Shown here piece by piece: positions 25,282-33,093 of a stretch of 64,000 nucleotides of DNA. Source of the DNA: Bryobacteraceae bacterium (GTDB lineage: Bacteria > Acidobacteriota > Terriglobia > Bryobacterales > Bryobacteraceae); the NCBI GenBank assembly GCA_019752335.1, contig JAIEMJ010000018.1:31570-95569 (forward strand), given 5' to 3'. Position numbers and translations under genes: made by a program. The notes under the pieces were generated by a model. That model did no database searches and was not told the DNA's origin. It worked only from the letters and a program-made list of their open reading frames with translations. How positions within the stretch are numbered: position 1 is the first letter of the stretch; each line of letters begins with the position of its first letter.

Positions 25282-25679
25282 ATCTCGAAACGCTCAATTT
25301 CGGGGCCATTCTGGCCGCGGCCGGTTCGGCCTTCCTGGTGGGGGGCCTGTGGTATTCGCCTTTGCTTTTTGGTCCGGCCTGGATCAGAGCTAACGGATTT
25401 ACGGGCAGTCCGCCCACGGCGGGGGCGCGCACCTTCGTCATCACGTTTGCCCTCAGTCTGCTGATGGCGTTCAATCTGGCGATGTTCCTGAATGACCCGA
25501 AGACGACAGCCGCTTGGGGCGCCGCCGCGGGCTTTCTGGCCGGCTTTGGCTGGGTGGCCATGGGTATCGGGATCGTGTCCCTCTTTGAGCAGCGCCCGTG
25601 GTCCTACGTATTCGTCAACGGAGGCTATCTCACGGTGGCGATGGTGCTGATGGGTTTGATTCTTGGCGCGTGGCGCTGA
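25278..25679 (+). CDS. DUF1761-like small membrane protein
   Basis: The 133-residue protein has four hydrophobic segments (about 8-28, 50-68, 75-97 and 110-130). The start, ILAAAGSAFLVGGLWYSPLLFG with AWIRANGF, is typical of DUF1761 proteins, whose function is unknown. It is the last gene of the TetR operon and overlaps the SRPBCC gene by 4 nt. Its 3' end overlaps the convergent DUF362 gene by 50 nt, so the two transcripts are antisense at their ends. Confidence 0.82.
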   Translation: MNLETLNFGAILAAAGSAFLVGGLWYSPLLFGPAWIRANGFTGSPPTAGARTFVITFALSLLMAFNLAMFLNDPKTTAAWGAAAGFLAGFGWVAMGIGIVSLFEQRPWSYVFVNGGYLTVAMVLMGLILGAWR

Positions 25680-26370
25680 TAGCGGCGTCGTCGACGGCGG
25701 TGAGGCTGTCGCCCCAGAAGACGCGGTTGAGCGCCACGGTCCGGCCGCGGTGGGGACGCCAGTCCGGGCTCACCAAAACCGAAGTGGCATCGACGACTCC
25801 GCCGTCGAAGAGTGGACCCAAGGTAGCTTGGACGTCGCCGAGGACGCTCCAGACGTCGGGGCGGTGCAATTGGCCGCGGCTGTGGGCGCCGCGGGCGCGA
25901 TAGACGGAGCGAGGCAGCAGTCCGTAGAGGTTTTTGACGCAGCCGCTGAAGAGGGGGCGGCCGTTGAGGAGGGTCCATTTGCAGGCGCCGACGGAGATGC
26001 GGCAGTCCACTTCGCGGAGTAACGCGGGGGCTTGGAATTCGCAGAAACGGGCCGGTTCGGGGAGGGGATTCGCGTAGATGGCCAAGGGCAGGGTGTCAGC
26101 GTCGAGGAAGCGGATGCCGGTGCGCGAGAGGCCCAGGCGTTGGGCGATCTCGTCCGCGGAGAGCGCATGGCAGACGCCCTCGACGACGAGGATCTCGGCC
26201 TGTGGACTGGCTTGGCGCAGGCCGGCGATCACGCGCTCCAACACCGGCATTGACACGGTGACGGGCGGCCCGTAGGGATAGCCGAGATTCGGTTTCACCA
26301 GGATGCGGCGGGCGCCAAAAGCGGCGGCCGGCGGCTGGTAGACGAAATTGTTGAAATCAGAGGCGTTCAT
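25630..26370 (-). CDS. DUF362 domain protein
   Basis: The 246-residue protein fits the DUF362 family: ILVKPNLGYPYGPPVTV near the N-terminus, LVVEGVCHALSADEIAQRLG, and a central CRISVGACKWTLLNGRPLFS followed by GCVKNLYGLLPRS. In many DUF362 proteins this core accompanies a ferredoxin-like segment, which is absent here. The role is uncertain; an oxidoreductase-linked or maturation role has been suggested for the family. The frame stays open upstream to 27063, but that part is antisense to the MoaD-MoaE gene, so I start at ATG 26370. Its 3' end overlaps the DUF1761 gene by 50 nt. Confidence 0.8.
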   Translation of the reverse strand: MNASDFNNFVYQPPAAAFGARRILVKPNLGYPYGPPVTVSMPVLERVIAGLRQASPQAEILVVEGVCHALSADEIAQRLGLSRTGIRFLDADTLPLAIYANPLPEPARFCEFQAPALLREVDCRISVGACKWTLLNGRPLFSGCVKNLYGLLPRSVYRARGAHSRGQLHRPDVWSVLGDVQATLGPLFDGGVVDATSVLVSPDWRPHRGRTVALNRVFWGDSLTAVDDAAISATRQESNPSAPSPP

Positions 26371-26385
26371 CAGGCGTCTGTTACG

Positions 26386-27138
26386 ATGTCTACTGTGCGC
26401 GTCCAAGTCCTTTTTTTCGGACTCCTGCGAGACCTGATGGGTACGTCGCGGGAGAGTCTGGACCTCGGTGAATCCCCCACCGGCGGTTTCCAGTTGCGTG
26501 ATGTCTTCGCGCATTATGCTCAGCGGGAGCCCCGTCTGGCCGGCCTGGCCGCCAGCATTGTGCTGGCCCGCAACCAAAGCTTCGAAGCGCCCGAGTGCGC
26601 GATCGCCGACGGCGACGAGATCGCCTTTCTGCCGCCGGTGTCCGGCGGTACGGGCCCCTATACCCACGTGATGGAGGATCCGGCGGGGCACTTCTTTGCC
26701 CTGACGCGGGAACGCATCGACACCGAGGCTTTGAAGCGCCAAATGCTCTTGCCCCAAGACGGCGCCATGGTGGACTTCGAGGGCGTCGTGCGGGACAACA
26801 CCAAAGGCCGCGCGACCCTCTTTCTGGATTACGAGTGCTACGAGGGCATGGCCATCAAGCTGATGGCGCAGATTGGCCGGGAGATCGCCGCGGGGCACGC
26901 GATTAGCCGCATCGCCCTGGTGCATCGCCTGGGGCGCCTCGAAATCGGCGAAGCGAGCGTGGTGGTGATTGCGACGTCGCCGCACCGCGGTCCGGCCTTT
27001 GCCGCGGCGCTTGACGGCATCAATCGCCTGAAGAAGACGGTGCCGATCTGGAAGAAAGAACACTTCGCCGACGGCGAGGTGTGGGTGGACGGAGATTGGG
27101 ATGACAGCGTGGTGACGTCCGCGGGCAGCGCGCCGTGA
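26386..27138 (+). CDS. moaE: MoaD-MoaE fusion, molybdopterin synthase
   Basis: This single 250-residue chain carries both subunits of molybdopterin synthase, which converts cyclic pyranopterin monophosphate to molybdopterin. Residues 1-88 are the ubiquitin-like MoaD part (VQVLFFGLLRDLMG) ending in FLPPVSGG. Residues 90-250 are MoaE, with VDFEGVVRDNTKGR, YECYEGMA, HRLGRLEIGEASV and the lysine-rich active site VPIWKKEHF. The Gly87-Gly88 pair, which must be a free C-terminus to be adenylated and thiocarboxylated, is followed by TGPYTH and MoaE. The fused mycobacterial MoaX, which is cleaved after its Gly-Gly, is the precedent. SoxC at 62195 is a molybdenum enzyme that would need the product. The TGA overlaps the GTG of the VWFA gene. 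Confidence 0.92.
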   Translation: MSTVRVQVLFFGLLRDLMGTSRESLDLGESPTGGFQLRDVFAHYAQREPRLAGLAASIVLARNQSFEAPECAIADGDEIAFLPPVSGGTGPYTHVMEDPAGHFFALTRERIDTEALKRQMLLPQDGAMVDFEGVVRDNTKGRATLFLDYECYEGMAIKLMAQIGREIAAGHAISRIALVHRLGRLEIGEASVVVIATSPHRGPAFAAALDGINRLKKTVPIWKKEHFADGEVWVDGDWDDSVVTSAGSAP

Positions 27139-28061
27139 AACGCCGTACTTGGCTCGCCGCGCCCTTTTTATTGGCGCAGGAAGCGCCGTGCCTGTTGGCG
27201 CAGGAACTGCCGACCATTCGCGTGAACGTCAAGCTGGTGCGGGTGCAGGTGACCGTGAAGAGCGCGCAGGGCGAGCCCGTCGGCGGTTTGAAGCGCGAAG
27301 ACTTTGCCGTGGAAGACAAGGGCGTTCCGCAGGAGATCGCGATCTTTGAACGCTCCACGGCGCAGCCGCTTTCCGTGTCGTTGTTGATCGACACCAGCTT
27401 GTCGACGGCGACGAATCTCGAATACCAGTCCCGCGCGATTCAGGGCTTTCTGCGCGCGCTTTTCCGCGAGGGCAACCCGGGAGACCGGGCGTCGCTGTAT
27501 AGCTTCCAGGACGAGGTGCGCATGGAGACCGGCTTCACGCGAACCCTGGATCGCATTTTGAAGGCGCTGAGCAAGCTGAAGCCGGACTCGGGGACCTCGC
27601 TCTACGACGCCCTCTGGTTCGCCGCGCATGACCTCGAACGGCGCGACGGGCGACGGGTGCTGGTGGTGGTGACCGATGGTGGCGATACGACGTCGCGCAA
27701 GAAGTACCGGGACGCCATTGAAGCGGCGCAGCGGGCCGACGCCGTGATCTACTCGATCCTGGTGGTGCCGATCGCGGCGGACGTGGGACGCAACATTGGC
27801 GGGGAGAACGCCCTGGCGACACTCGCGGCCAATACGGGCGGCCGGATCTTCCAGCCGACGCTGGGCAAACAGTTGGATGCCGCTTTCGCGGCGATCCTGA
27901 GCGATCTGCGCACGCAGTATCTGCTGGGCTACTATCCACGACAGTTGCCAACTGACGCCAAGCCCTTCCATCCGGTACGAATTCGCATGACCGGCGCCAC
28001 CGTTCCGGCGGAAGGTTTGCAGGTGCTGGCGCGCAATGGCTATTATGGAGATTCGGACTAG
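27135..28061 (+). CDS. Acidobacterial VWFA-related secreted protein
   Basis: The 308-residue protein starts with a leader carrying Arg residues (MKRRTWLAAPFLLA). It fits the 'VWFA-related acidobacterial' family: a front region with VKLVRVQVTVKSAQGEPVGG and LKREDFAVEDKGVPQEI, then a von Willebrand factor A domain. The metal site is D86-T-S88-L-S90, and VVVTDGGDTTSRKK and LLGYYPRQLP follow. These families are abundant in Acidobacteriota; the partners are not known. GTG overlaps the MoaD-MoaE TGA by 4 nt, and hfq starts 8 nt after the stop, so the genes are likely on one transcript despite unrelated functions. Confidence 0.87.
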   Translation: MKRRTWLAAPFLLAQEAPCLLAQELPTIRVNVKLVRVQVTVKSAQGEPVGGLKREDFAVEDKGVPQEIAIFERSTAQPLSVSLLIDTSLSTATNLEYQSRAIQGFLRALFREGNPGDRASLYSFQDEVRMETGFTRTLDRILKALSKLKPDSGTSLYDALWFAAHDLERRDGRRVLVVVTDGGDTTSRKKYRDAIEAAQRADAVIYSILVVPIAADVGRNIGGENALATLAANTGGRIFQPTLGKQLDAAFAAILSDLRTQYLLGYYPRQLPTDAKPFHPVRIRMTGATVPAEGLQVLARNGYYGDSD

Positions 28062-28069
28062 TACTATTT

Positions 28070-28312
28070 GTGGCTAAAGCAAAGACTCTCGCCCCGGACT
28101 CGACCAGCGCTGAACCGGTCTACCTCAAGCAATTGATTGAGGCGTCGACACCCGTGGTGGTGAAGCTGCAAAACAACAGCCTGTTGCGCGGCACCATCGA
28201 GTACTATGACCGGCACCTGATCCGGCTTACCCGGAAGGATGCGCCGAATCTGTTTGTGTACAAGCACGAGATCAAGTACCTGTACGAAGACCCGAAGCAC
28301 AAGGACGCATGA
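28070..28312 (+). CDS. hfq: RNA chaperone Hfq (divergent)
   Basis: Hfq forms a hexameric Sm ring that matches small RNAs to mRNAs. The 80-residue protein contains Sm1 (VVVKLQNNSLLRGTIEYYDR) and Sm2 (LFVYKHEIKYL). The proximal-face Lys-His pair of YKH is kept. The entry YLKQLIEAS corresponds to the N-terminal helix that binds uridine. The sequence is divergent from proteobacterial Hfq, as expected for Acidobacteriota, and lacks the long acidic tail. GTG is the start. The TGA overlaps the ATG of the SuhB-like gene (ATGA), so synthesis of the two is coupled. Confidence 0.82.
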   Translation: MAKAKTLAPDSTSAEPVYLKQLIEASTPVVVKLQNNSLLRGTIEYYDRHLIRLTRKDAPNLFVYKHEIKYLYEDPKHKDA

Positions 28313-29133
28313 CATCTTTTCTGGAGACGGCGGCGGGGATCGCCCGGGAAGCGGGTGCGCTCACCACGAAGTACTTCGACCGCGGCGTGCGGTTCGACAT
28401 CAAAGGCGAACAGGATCTGGTAACGGAGGCTGACCACGCCAGTGAGGCGCTGATTTTGGAGCGGCTCCGGTCGCACTTTCCCACGCACACCATCATCGCC
28501 GAGGAAAGTGGCTTGCACGATAAAACCAGCGAGTATCGCTGGTACGTAGATCCGGTGGATGGCACGACGAACTTTGCGCACGGTTACCCGGTGTATAACG
28601 TGACGCTGGCGCTGGAGCATAACGGCGAGATGATCGCGGGCGTGGTGTACGATCCGACGCGCGACGAGATGTTCATGGCGGAGCGCGGCAGCGGCGCTTA
28701 TCTGAATCACCGGCGCATGCAGGTGTCGCCGGCGCCGAAGGTGGAGGTGGCGCTGTTTTCGACGGGCTTCCCGACGCGCCGCCGCCACGCGGACGTCAAC
28801 ATTCATTTCTTCTATCAGTTGGCGATGGTGACGCACGGGATTCGCCGGAGCGGTTCGGCGGCGATTGACTTGGCGCATGTCGCCTGTGGCCGGCTGGATG
28901 GCTTCTGGGAGTTTCGTTTGAGCCCTTGGGACATGGCGGCGGGCCGTCTGCTGGTAGAGGAAGCCGGCGGACAGGTGACGGACATGAAGGGCCGTCCGCA
29001 TCGCCTGGAAGCGATGCACATTCTGGCGTCCAATGGCAAGATTCATGCGGACACGTTGCGCATGTTTGAGGATGTTTTCGCGGGGCGTTTTGCTTATGCG
29101 CTGCCGGAAGTCACGACGGTCCCCGACGCGTGA
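28309..29133 (+). CDS. suhB: Inositol monophosphatase family protein (SuhB-like)
   Basis: This is a Mg/Li-sensitive phosphatase of the IMPase fold. The 274-residue protein has the three diagnostic motifs: IIAEESG near residues 62-68, WYVDPVDGTTNFAHG at 78-92, and the C-terminal WDMAAGRLLVEEAGG. The metal-binding Asp81 and Asp84 and the Glu of EES are present. In Proteobacteria SuhB also joins NusA-containing antitermination complexes; whether this one does is not shown here. Its 4-nt overlap with hfq links an sRNA chaperone with a possible transcription factor. It could equally act on inositol phosphate or histidinol phosphate. Confidence 0.88.
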   Translation: MTSFLETAAGIAREAGALTTKYFDRGVRFDIKGEQDLVTEADHASEALILERLRSHFPTHTIIAEESGLHDKTSEYRWYVDPVDGTTNFAHGYPVYNVTLALEHNGEMIAGVVYDPTRDEMFMAERGSGAYLNHRRMQVSPAPKVEVALFSTGFPTRRRHADVNIHFFYQLAMVTHGIRRSGSAAIDLAHVACGRLDGFWEFRLSPWDMAAGRLLVEEAGGQVTDMKGRPHRLEAMHILASNGKIHADTLRMFEDVFAGRFAYALPEVTTVPDA

Positions 29134-29244
29134 GTTTACAATTGGCCGGTGGTTGGCCTGTCTGATTTTGGCGGGAAGTGTAATATCGTAGAAGAGTATC
29201 CCGGCGACTTCCCGCGTTCCGCCGTTCGGAGTAGAGAAAAACCC

Positions 29245-32200
29245 ATGAAATTCCATTTTTCGATGCGATCTTTGACGTTCGTCATGGCTGCGGCCGCCGC
29301 GTGGGCGCAGCCCACGGTGGTCATGAATCAGGCGCCCACCCGCGTGGTGGGCCAGGCGAGAGCCAATAGTCAGAACGGCGCTCCCAACCTGGTGGAGGGG
29401 CGTGAATTTTATCAACCGCAGAGCGTGTGGGTGGATGGCTCCGGCTCCACTTCGATCCTCTACGTGGCCGATACCCGCAACAACCGCGTCCTCGCTTGGC
29501 GTAACGCGGTTGCCGCGAATGCCGGAAGCCCGGCAGACTTGGTGATTGGCCAACGCGATCTCCAGTCCACCGCGCCGCAAGGCCCGGACCGTAGTGGCCA
29601 AGGGCTGGCCAGCGGCCTGAATTCCCCGATGACTGTGATCACCGACGCCACCGGTAACCTCTACGTCGCTGACTGCGGCAATAATCGCATCTTGCGTTAC
29701 CCACGGCCTTTTGCGCAAAACTCTGAATTGCTTCAGGTCGATTTGGTGATCGGGCAACGCAGCATCAACGAGAATTCCTTCAATCAGGGCGCGGGCATGG
29801 CGGGGATGTCCGATAGTTCCTTGTTCACCTTTCAGCCTTTCGGTGCAGTGCAACGCGCTGCGATGGCATTTGACGCCCAGCGCAATCTGTGGGTAACCGA
29901 TCCACAGAACCACCGCGTGTTGCGCTTCCCGGTGGCGGCGCTGGATCGGGGTGGTTTCGCGCCTTCCGCGGATCTGGTGTTGGGCGGGACGGAATTCACC
30001 AGTTCTCAGGGACGCAGCAACAGTCCGTTCATCGCGGACATTGCCACGCGCAAGGACTACATTTGGGCACCCACGGGAATTGCCTTCGATAGCCGCGGGC
30101 GGCTGTTTGTCCGGGATTGGGCGCCTGGCTTTTCCCGGGTGCTGGTGTGGGATGTGGGAGCTTTCTTCAATGGCAAGCCCGCCAACCGGATTGTCGGAAT
30201 CCCCACGGCACCGGGCCCTGGCCAAACGCTGCCGCCGATCAACGAATTCGTCGCCGGTGGCTTTACGCAAGGCACGGTGGATTCGCCGCGGCCCAGCATC
30301 TTTGTTTTCGGCACCAATCTCTACGTGCCGGATGTGAATAGCCACCGCATCCTGATCTTCGATGCGTTCGAGAACTGGCCCGCGGAGGCCACGCGGGTGT
30401 CGCCGCCCGCGCGGGCAGTCATCGGCCAGGAGAGTTTCGGCGTGGGCCGCGCGAATCGCAACGGCTTGCCCGTAGGGGGCAATGGCTTCAACTATCCGAC
30501 GGCTGTCTGGGTGGGTGGCGCGGAAATGTACGTCGCCGATACCGCGAACAATCGTATCCTCGTGATGCCCGGCCGGGACTTCACCTTCAACGCGGCCAGC
30601 CGCGTGGTGGGACAGGTCCGCTTCGATCAGAGTGGCGTAAATCTGGTGGAAGGCCGCGAGTTCTACTTTCTCGACGGTTTCGGCTCAGACCGCAATGCGG
30701 TGGGAGTGGCCGGCTTGGGCGGCACCTGCCTGGCCGTGGACGGAGATCGCATCTATGTCGCCGATTCGCAGAACAATCGCATCGTCGGCTTTACGGATGT
30801 GCGGCGCGTGAAAGCCCTGGATTTCGCCAATATCGTGATTGGCCAAGCCGATCTAACGGGTACCGTGGCGAATGCTCCTAGCGGCGACGTGAACAATACC
30901 AGTGAACGCGGCTTGAATGCGCCCAACTGTGTGGCCACGGACCGGGATGGCAATGTCTGGGTGGCGGATACGGGGAACGGCCGGGTGCTGCGCTTCCCGC
31001 GGCCGGCCGAGGGCGTCACCGGTCTCCGCCAACCGAATCTCGTGCTGGGCCAAGGCTCCTTCACCGCCCGTTCCACCGATCCTACTTCGCGCACCATGCG
31101 CGCACCCACCGGGTTAGCCTTCTTGAGCGATGGCAGCCTGCTGGTTTCGGATTATGTACATAGCCGGGTGCTGCGCTTCCGGAAGCCTGCCGGTGGCGAT
31201 TTCCAGAATGGCCAAGCCGCCGACGGCGTCTTTGGCCAGGCCAACTTCACGGATAGCGTCCGCGGCACCACGCTCAACCGCTTCATTTCGCCGAAGGGTA
31301 TCGCGACCGACAGCGATGACCGCCTCTACGTCGCCGATGTCTTGGGCAATCGCGTCACCATCTTCAGCGAAGCCGGCACTTCGGTGTCGAACGCCACCGC
31401 CCGTCAGGACTTCAGCGGCCTGGGCAGCCCGCAAGCAGTTTACGTCAATCCGCAGTCGGGCGATATCTGGGTGGCGGACACGACGAACCAAAGAGTCGTA
31501 CGCCTGTTGCCGTTTAGCCAACTGCCGGTGGGCACCATCAACCCCGAGCAATCGATTGCGTCGCCGTTCCCTTTGGCCATGGCGCTGGACCGATTTGGCA
31601 ACCTGTTGACGGCTGACGCGTTCAACCGCATCGCCCTCTACTACCCGGTGATTCGCGTCCTGAACTCGGCCTCGGCGAACCGCAACCAAATCGCGCCGAC
31701 GACCTATTCGGCGATCTACGGGGCCGCCAATGCGTTTGGCGACGTCACGCGGCTGTTCACCGAGGAACCGAATCCCGTGCCCATGCCGACGGTGGTTGGA
31801 GATACGCGCGTCCTCGTGGGAGACCGTCCCGCGCCGATCCAGTTTGTTTCTCCGAGCCAGATCAACTTCATCGTCCCCCGAGATACTCCGACCTCAGGCA
31901 ACGTCGACATTATCGTCGAACGCCCTAGCACCGGACAGGTATTGGCTGCCGGTTTTGGTGAGATGGACGTCGTCGCGCCAGCCCTCTTCGCCGGAGCTGG
32001 AGGCCGCGGCCAAGTGGCGGCGACGCATCCGGATGGCTCCATCAACTCGCCCTCCAATCCCGCGGCCCGAAACACCATCATTACCGTGTATGCCACGGGC
32101 TTGGGCAATCTGGCTGGTTCGCCGGCGGACGGCGCACCGGCGCCTGGCGGCGTGGTAACCACCGGCACCTTGCAGGTCATCATCGGTACCACCGCCGTGC

Positions 32201-32367
32201 CGGCTGCCAATATTCAGTACTCCGGCCTTACGCCCGGCCTGATCAGCGTGTGGCAGATCAACGTGCTGATTCCCAACACCGTGCCGCCCTCGAACACGAC
32301 GCCGTTCGGCTTGCGCTACCGTGACGTCGCGGCGCAGCCAGGTCTGACGATCGCGGTCCGGCAGTAA
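29245..32367 (+). CDS. Secreted NHL-repeat protein with Solibacter-type C-terminal domain
   Basis: I start at ATG 29245, which gives a signal peptide (MRSLTFVMAAAAAWA after a short lead). The upstream frame to 29149 covers the intergenic region. The 1040-residue protein is mainly NHL-type beta-propeller repeats with the recurrent pattern LYVADTRNNRVLAW, VADCGNNRILRYPR, VTDPQNHRVLRFP and VADTGNGRVLRFPR. About ten blades, each spaced by VIGQ or VLGQ segments, suggest two propellers. The last 220 residues (NSASANRNQIAPTTYSAIYG to the end) match the Solibacter C-terminal domain as I remember it, with the marker TVYATGLG. Function is probably binding at the cell surface. A strong hairpin follows the stop. 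Confidence 0.85.
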   Translation: MKFHFSMRSLTFVMAAAAAWAQPTVVMNQAPTRVVGQARANSQNGAPNLVEGREFYQPQSVWVDGSGSTSILYVADTRNNRVLAWRNAVAANAGSPADLVIGQRDLQSTAPQGPDRSGQGLASGLNSPMTVITDATGNLYVADCGNNRILRYPRPFAQNSELLQVDLVIGQRSINENSFNQGAGMAGMSDSSLFTFQPFGAVQRAAMAFDAQRNLWVTDPQNHRVLRFPVAALDRGGFAPSADLVLGGTEFTSSQGRSNSPFIADIATRKDYIWAPTGIAFDSRGRLFVRDWAPGFSRVLVWDVGAFFNGKPANRIVGIPTAPGPGQTLPPINEFVAGGFTQGTVDSPRPSIFVFGTNLYVPDVNSHRILIFDAFENWPAEATRVSPPARAVIGQESFGVGRANRNGLPVGGNGFNYPTAVWVGGAEMYVADTANNRILVMPGRDFTFNAASRVVGQVRFDQSGVNLVEGREFYFLDGFGSDRNAVGVAGLGGTCLAVDGDRIYVADSQNNRIVGFTDVRRVKALDFANIVIGQADLTGTVANAPSGDVNNTSERGLNAPNCVATDRDGNVWVADTGNGRVLRFPRPAEGVTGLRQPNLVLGQGSFTARSTDPTSRTMRAPTGLAFLSDGSLLVSDYVHSRVLRFRKPAGGDFQNGQAADGVFGQANFTDSVRGTTLNRFISPKGIATDSDDRLYVADVLGNRVTIFSEAGTSVSNATARQDFSGLGSPQAVYVNPQSGDIWVADTTNQRVVRLLPFSQLPVGTINPEQSIASPFPLAMALDRFGNLLTADAFNRIALYYPVIRVLNSASANRNQIAPTTYSAIYGAANAFGDVTRLFTEEPNPVPMPTVVGDTRVLVGDRPAPIQFVSPSQINFIVPRDTPTSGNVDIIVERPSTGQVLAAGFGEMDVVAPALFAGAGGRGQVAATHPDGSINSPSNPAARNTIITVYATGLGNLAGSPADGAPAPGGVVTTGTLQVIIGTTAVPAANIQYSGLTPGLISVWQINVLIPNTVPPSNTTPFGLRYRDVAAQPGLTIAVRQ

Positions 32368-32375
32368 GTCCCCAA

Positions 32376-32416
32376 GGTGCTGCCGCTCTCCCGGTTCGTG
32401 GGGGAGCGGCAGCACC
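32376..32416 (+). terminator. Strong hairpin after the NHL-repeat gene
   Basis: A 17-bp stem with one G-U pair (arms 32376-32392 and 32400-32416) and a 7-nt loop lies 9 nt after the stop. No T-tract follows. It probably ends or stabilises the NHL transcript and separates it from rsmG. Confidence 0.65.
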
Positions 32417-32435
32417 ATTAGAGAATCGAAATCCT

Positions 32436-33083
32436 GTGTCTTTCTCCGCGGAACTTTCCGCTCTCCTCCCCTCTGACCTGCCCCAGCGCGACCGCTGTAT
32501 CCAGCTCTGCGCTCAGCACCTGGACCGGATCGTGGAAGCGAACCGCACCATGAACCTCACGCGGATCCTGGGCGAGCGCGAGGCGGCCATCAAGCACGTG
32601 GTTGACTCGGTGATGCCGTGGCAGCTTTTCAAGAACGCCAAGCGCGTGGCCGACGCCGGTACAGGAGCCGGCTTTCCGGGGATTCCGCTGGCGGTGGTGC
32701 TGCCGGAGACACAGTTCTTTCTGTTGGAGTCCGTCGGCAAGAAGGCGCGCTTTGTCCAGTCGGCGGTGGCGGCGCTCGAATTACCGAATGTCGCGGTCCT
32801 GCCGCTGCGCGCCGAGGAGTGGCTGCAAAAGCAGCGCGTGGACCTGATCACGCTCCGCGCCGTCGCGCCGATCGAGAAAGCAATCCCCCTGCTTGCGAAC
32901 GCGCTGAAGGGGGGCACGCGGGCGCTGTTGTACAAGGGGCCGGATGTGGAGAACGAGATCGAACAGGCGCGCGAAGTGGCGCGGCAACGCCGGGTGCAGG
33001 TGCGGATCGTGGAGCGCTACACGCTGCCGGACGGACAGGGATCGCGAACCATCGTCCAGTTAGCGGCGTCCGCGGCCCAATAG
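32436..33083 (+). CDS. rsmG: 16S rRNA (guanine527-N7)-methyltransferase RsmG
   Basis: RsmG methylates G527 of 16S rRNA, and its loss gives low-level streptomycin resistance. The 215-residue protein has the SAM-binding motif DAGTGAGFPG at residues 73-82, NLTRI in the N-terminal part (residues 40-44), the FFLLESVGKKARFV strand-helix, and ITLRAVAPIEK. Length fits the family. GTG is the start. It stands alone rather than beside mnmG or parAB, its usual location near the replication origin in many bacteria. Confidence 0.94.
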   Translation: MSFSAELSALLPSDLPQRDRCIQLCAQHLDRIVEANRTMNLTRILGEREAAIKHVVDSVMPWQLFKNAKRVADAGTGAGFPGIPLAVVLPETQFFLLESVGKKARFVQSAVAALELPNVAVLPLRAEEWLQKQRVDLITLRAVAPIEKAIPLLANALKGGTRALLYKGPDVENEIEQAREVARQRRVQVRIVERYTLPDGQGSRTIVQLAASAAQ

Positions 33084-33093
33084 ACTTAGAAAC

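Noticed and set aside
26371..26385. Moco riboswitch before the MoaD-MoaE gene
   Set aside because: Only 15 bp separate it from the divergent DUF362 gene, too short for any riboswitch.
28204..30345. 713-codon minus-strand ORF across hfq, suhB and the NHL gene
   Set aside because: It spans three well-supported genes in antisense, is Arg/His-rich, and has no recognisable domain.
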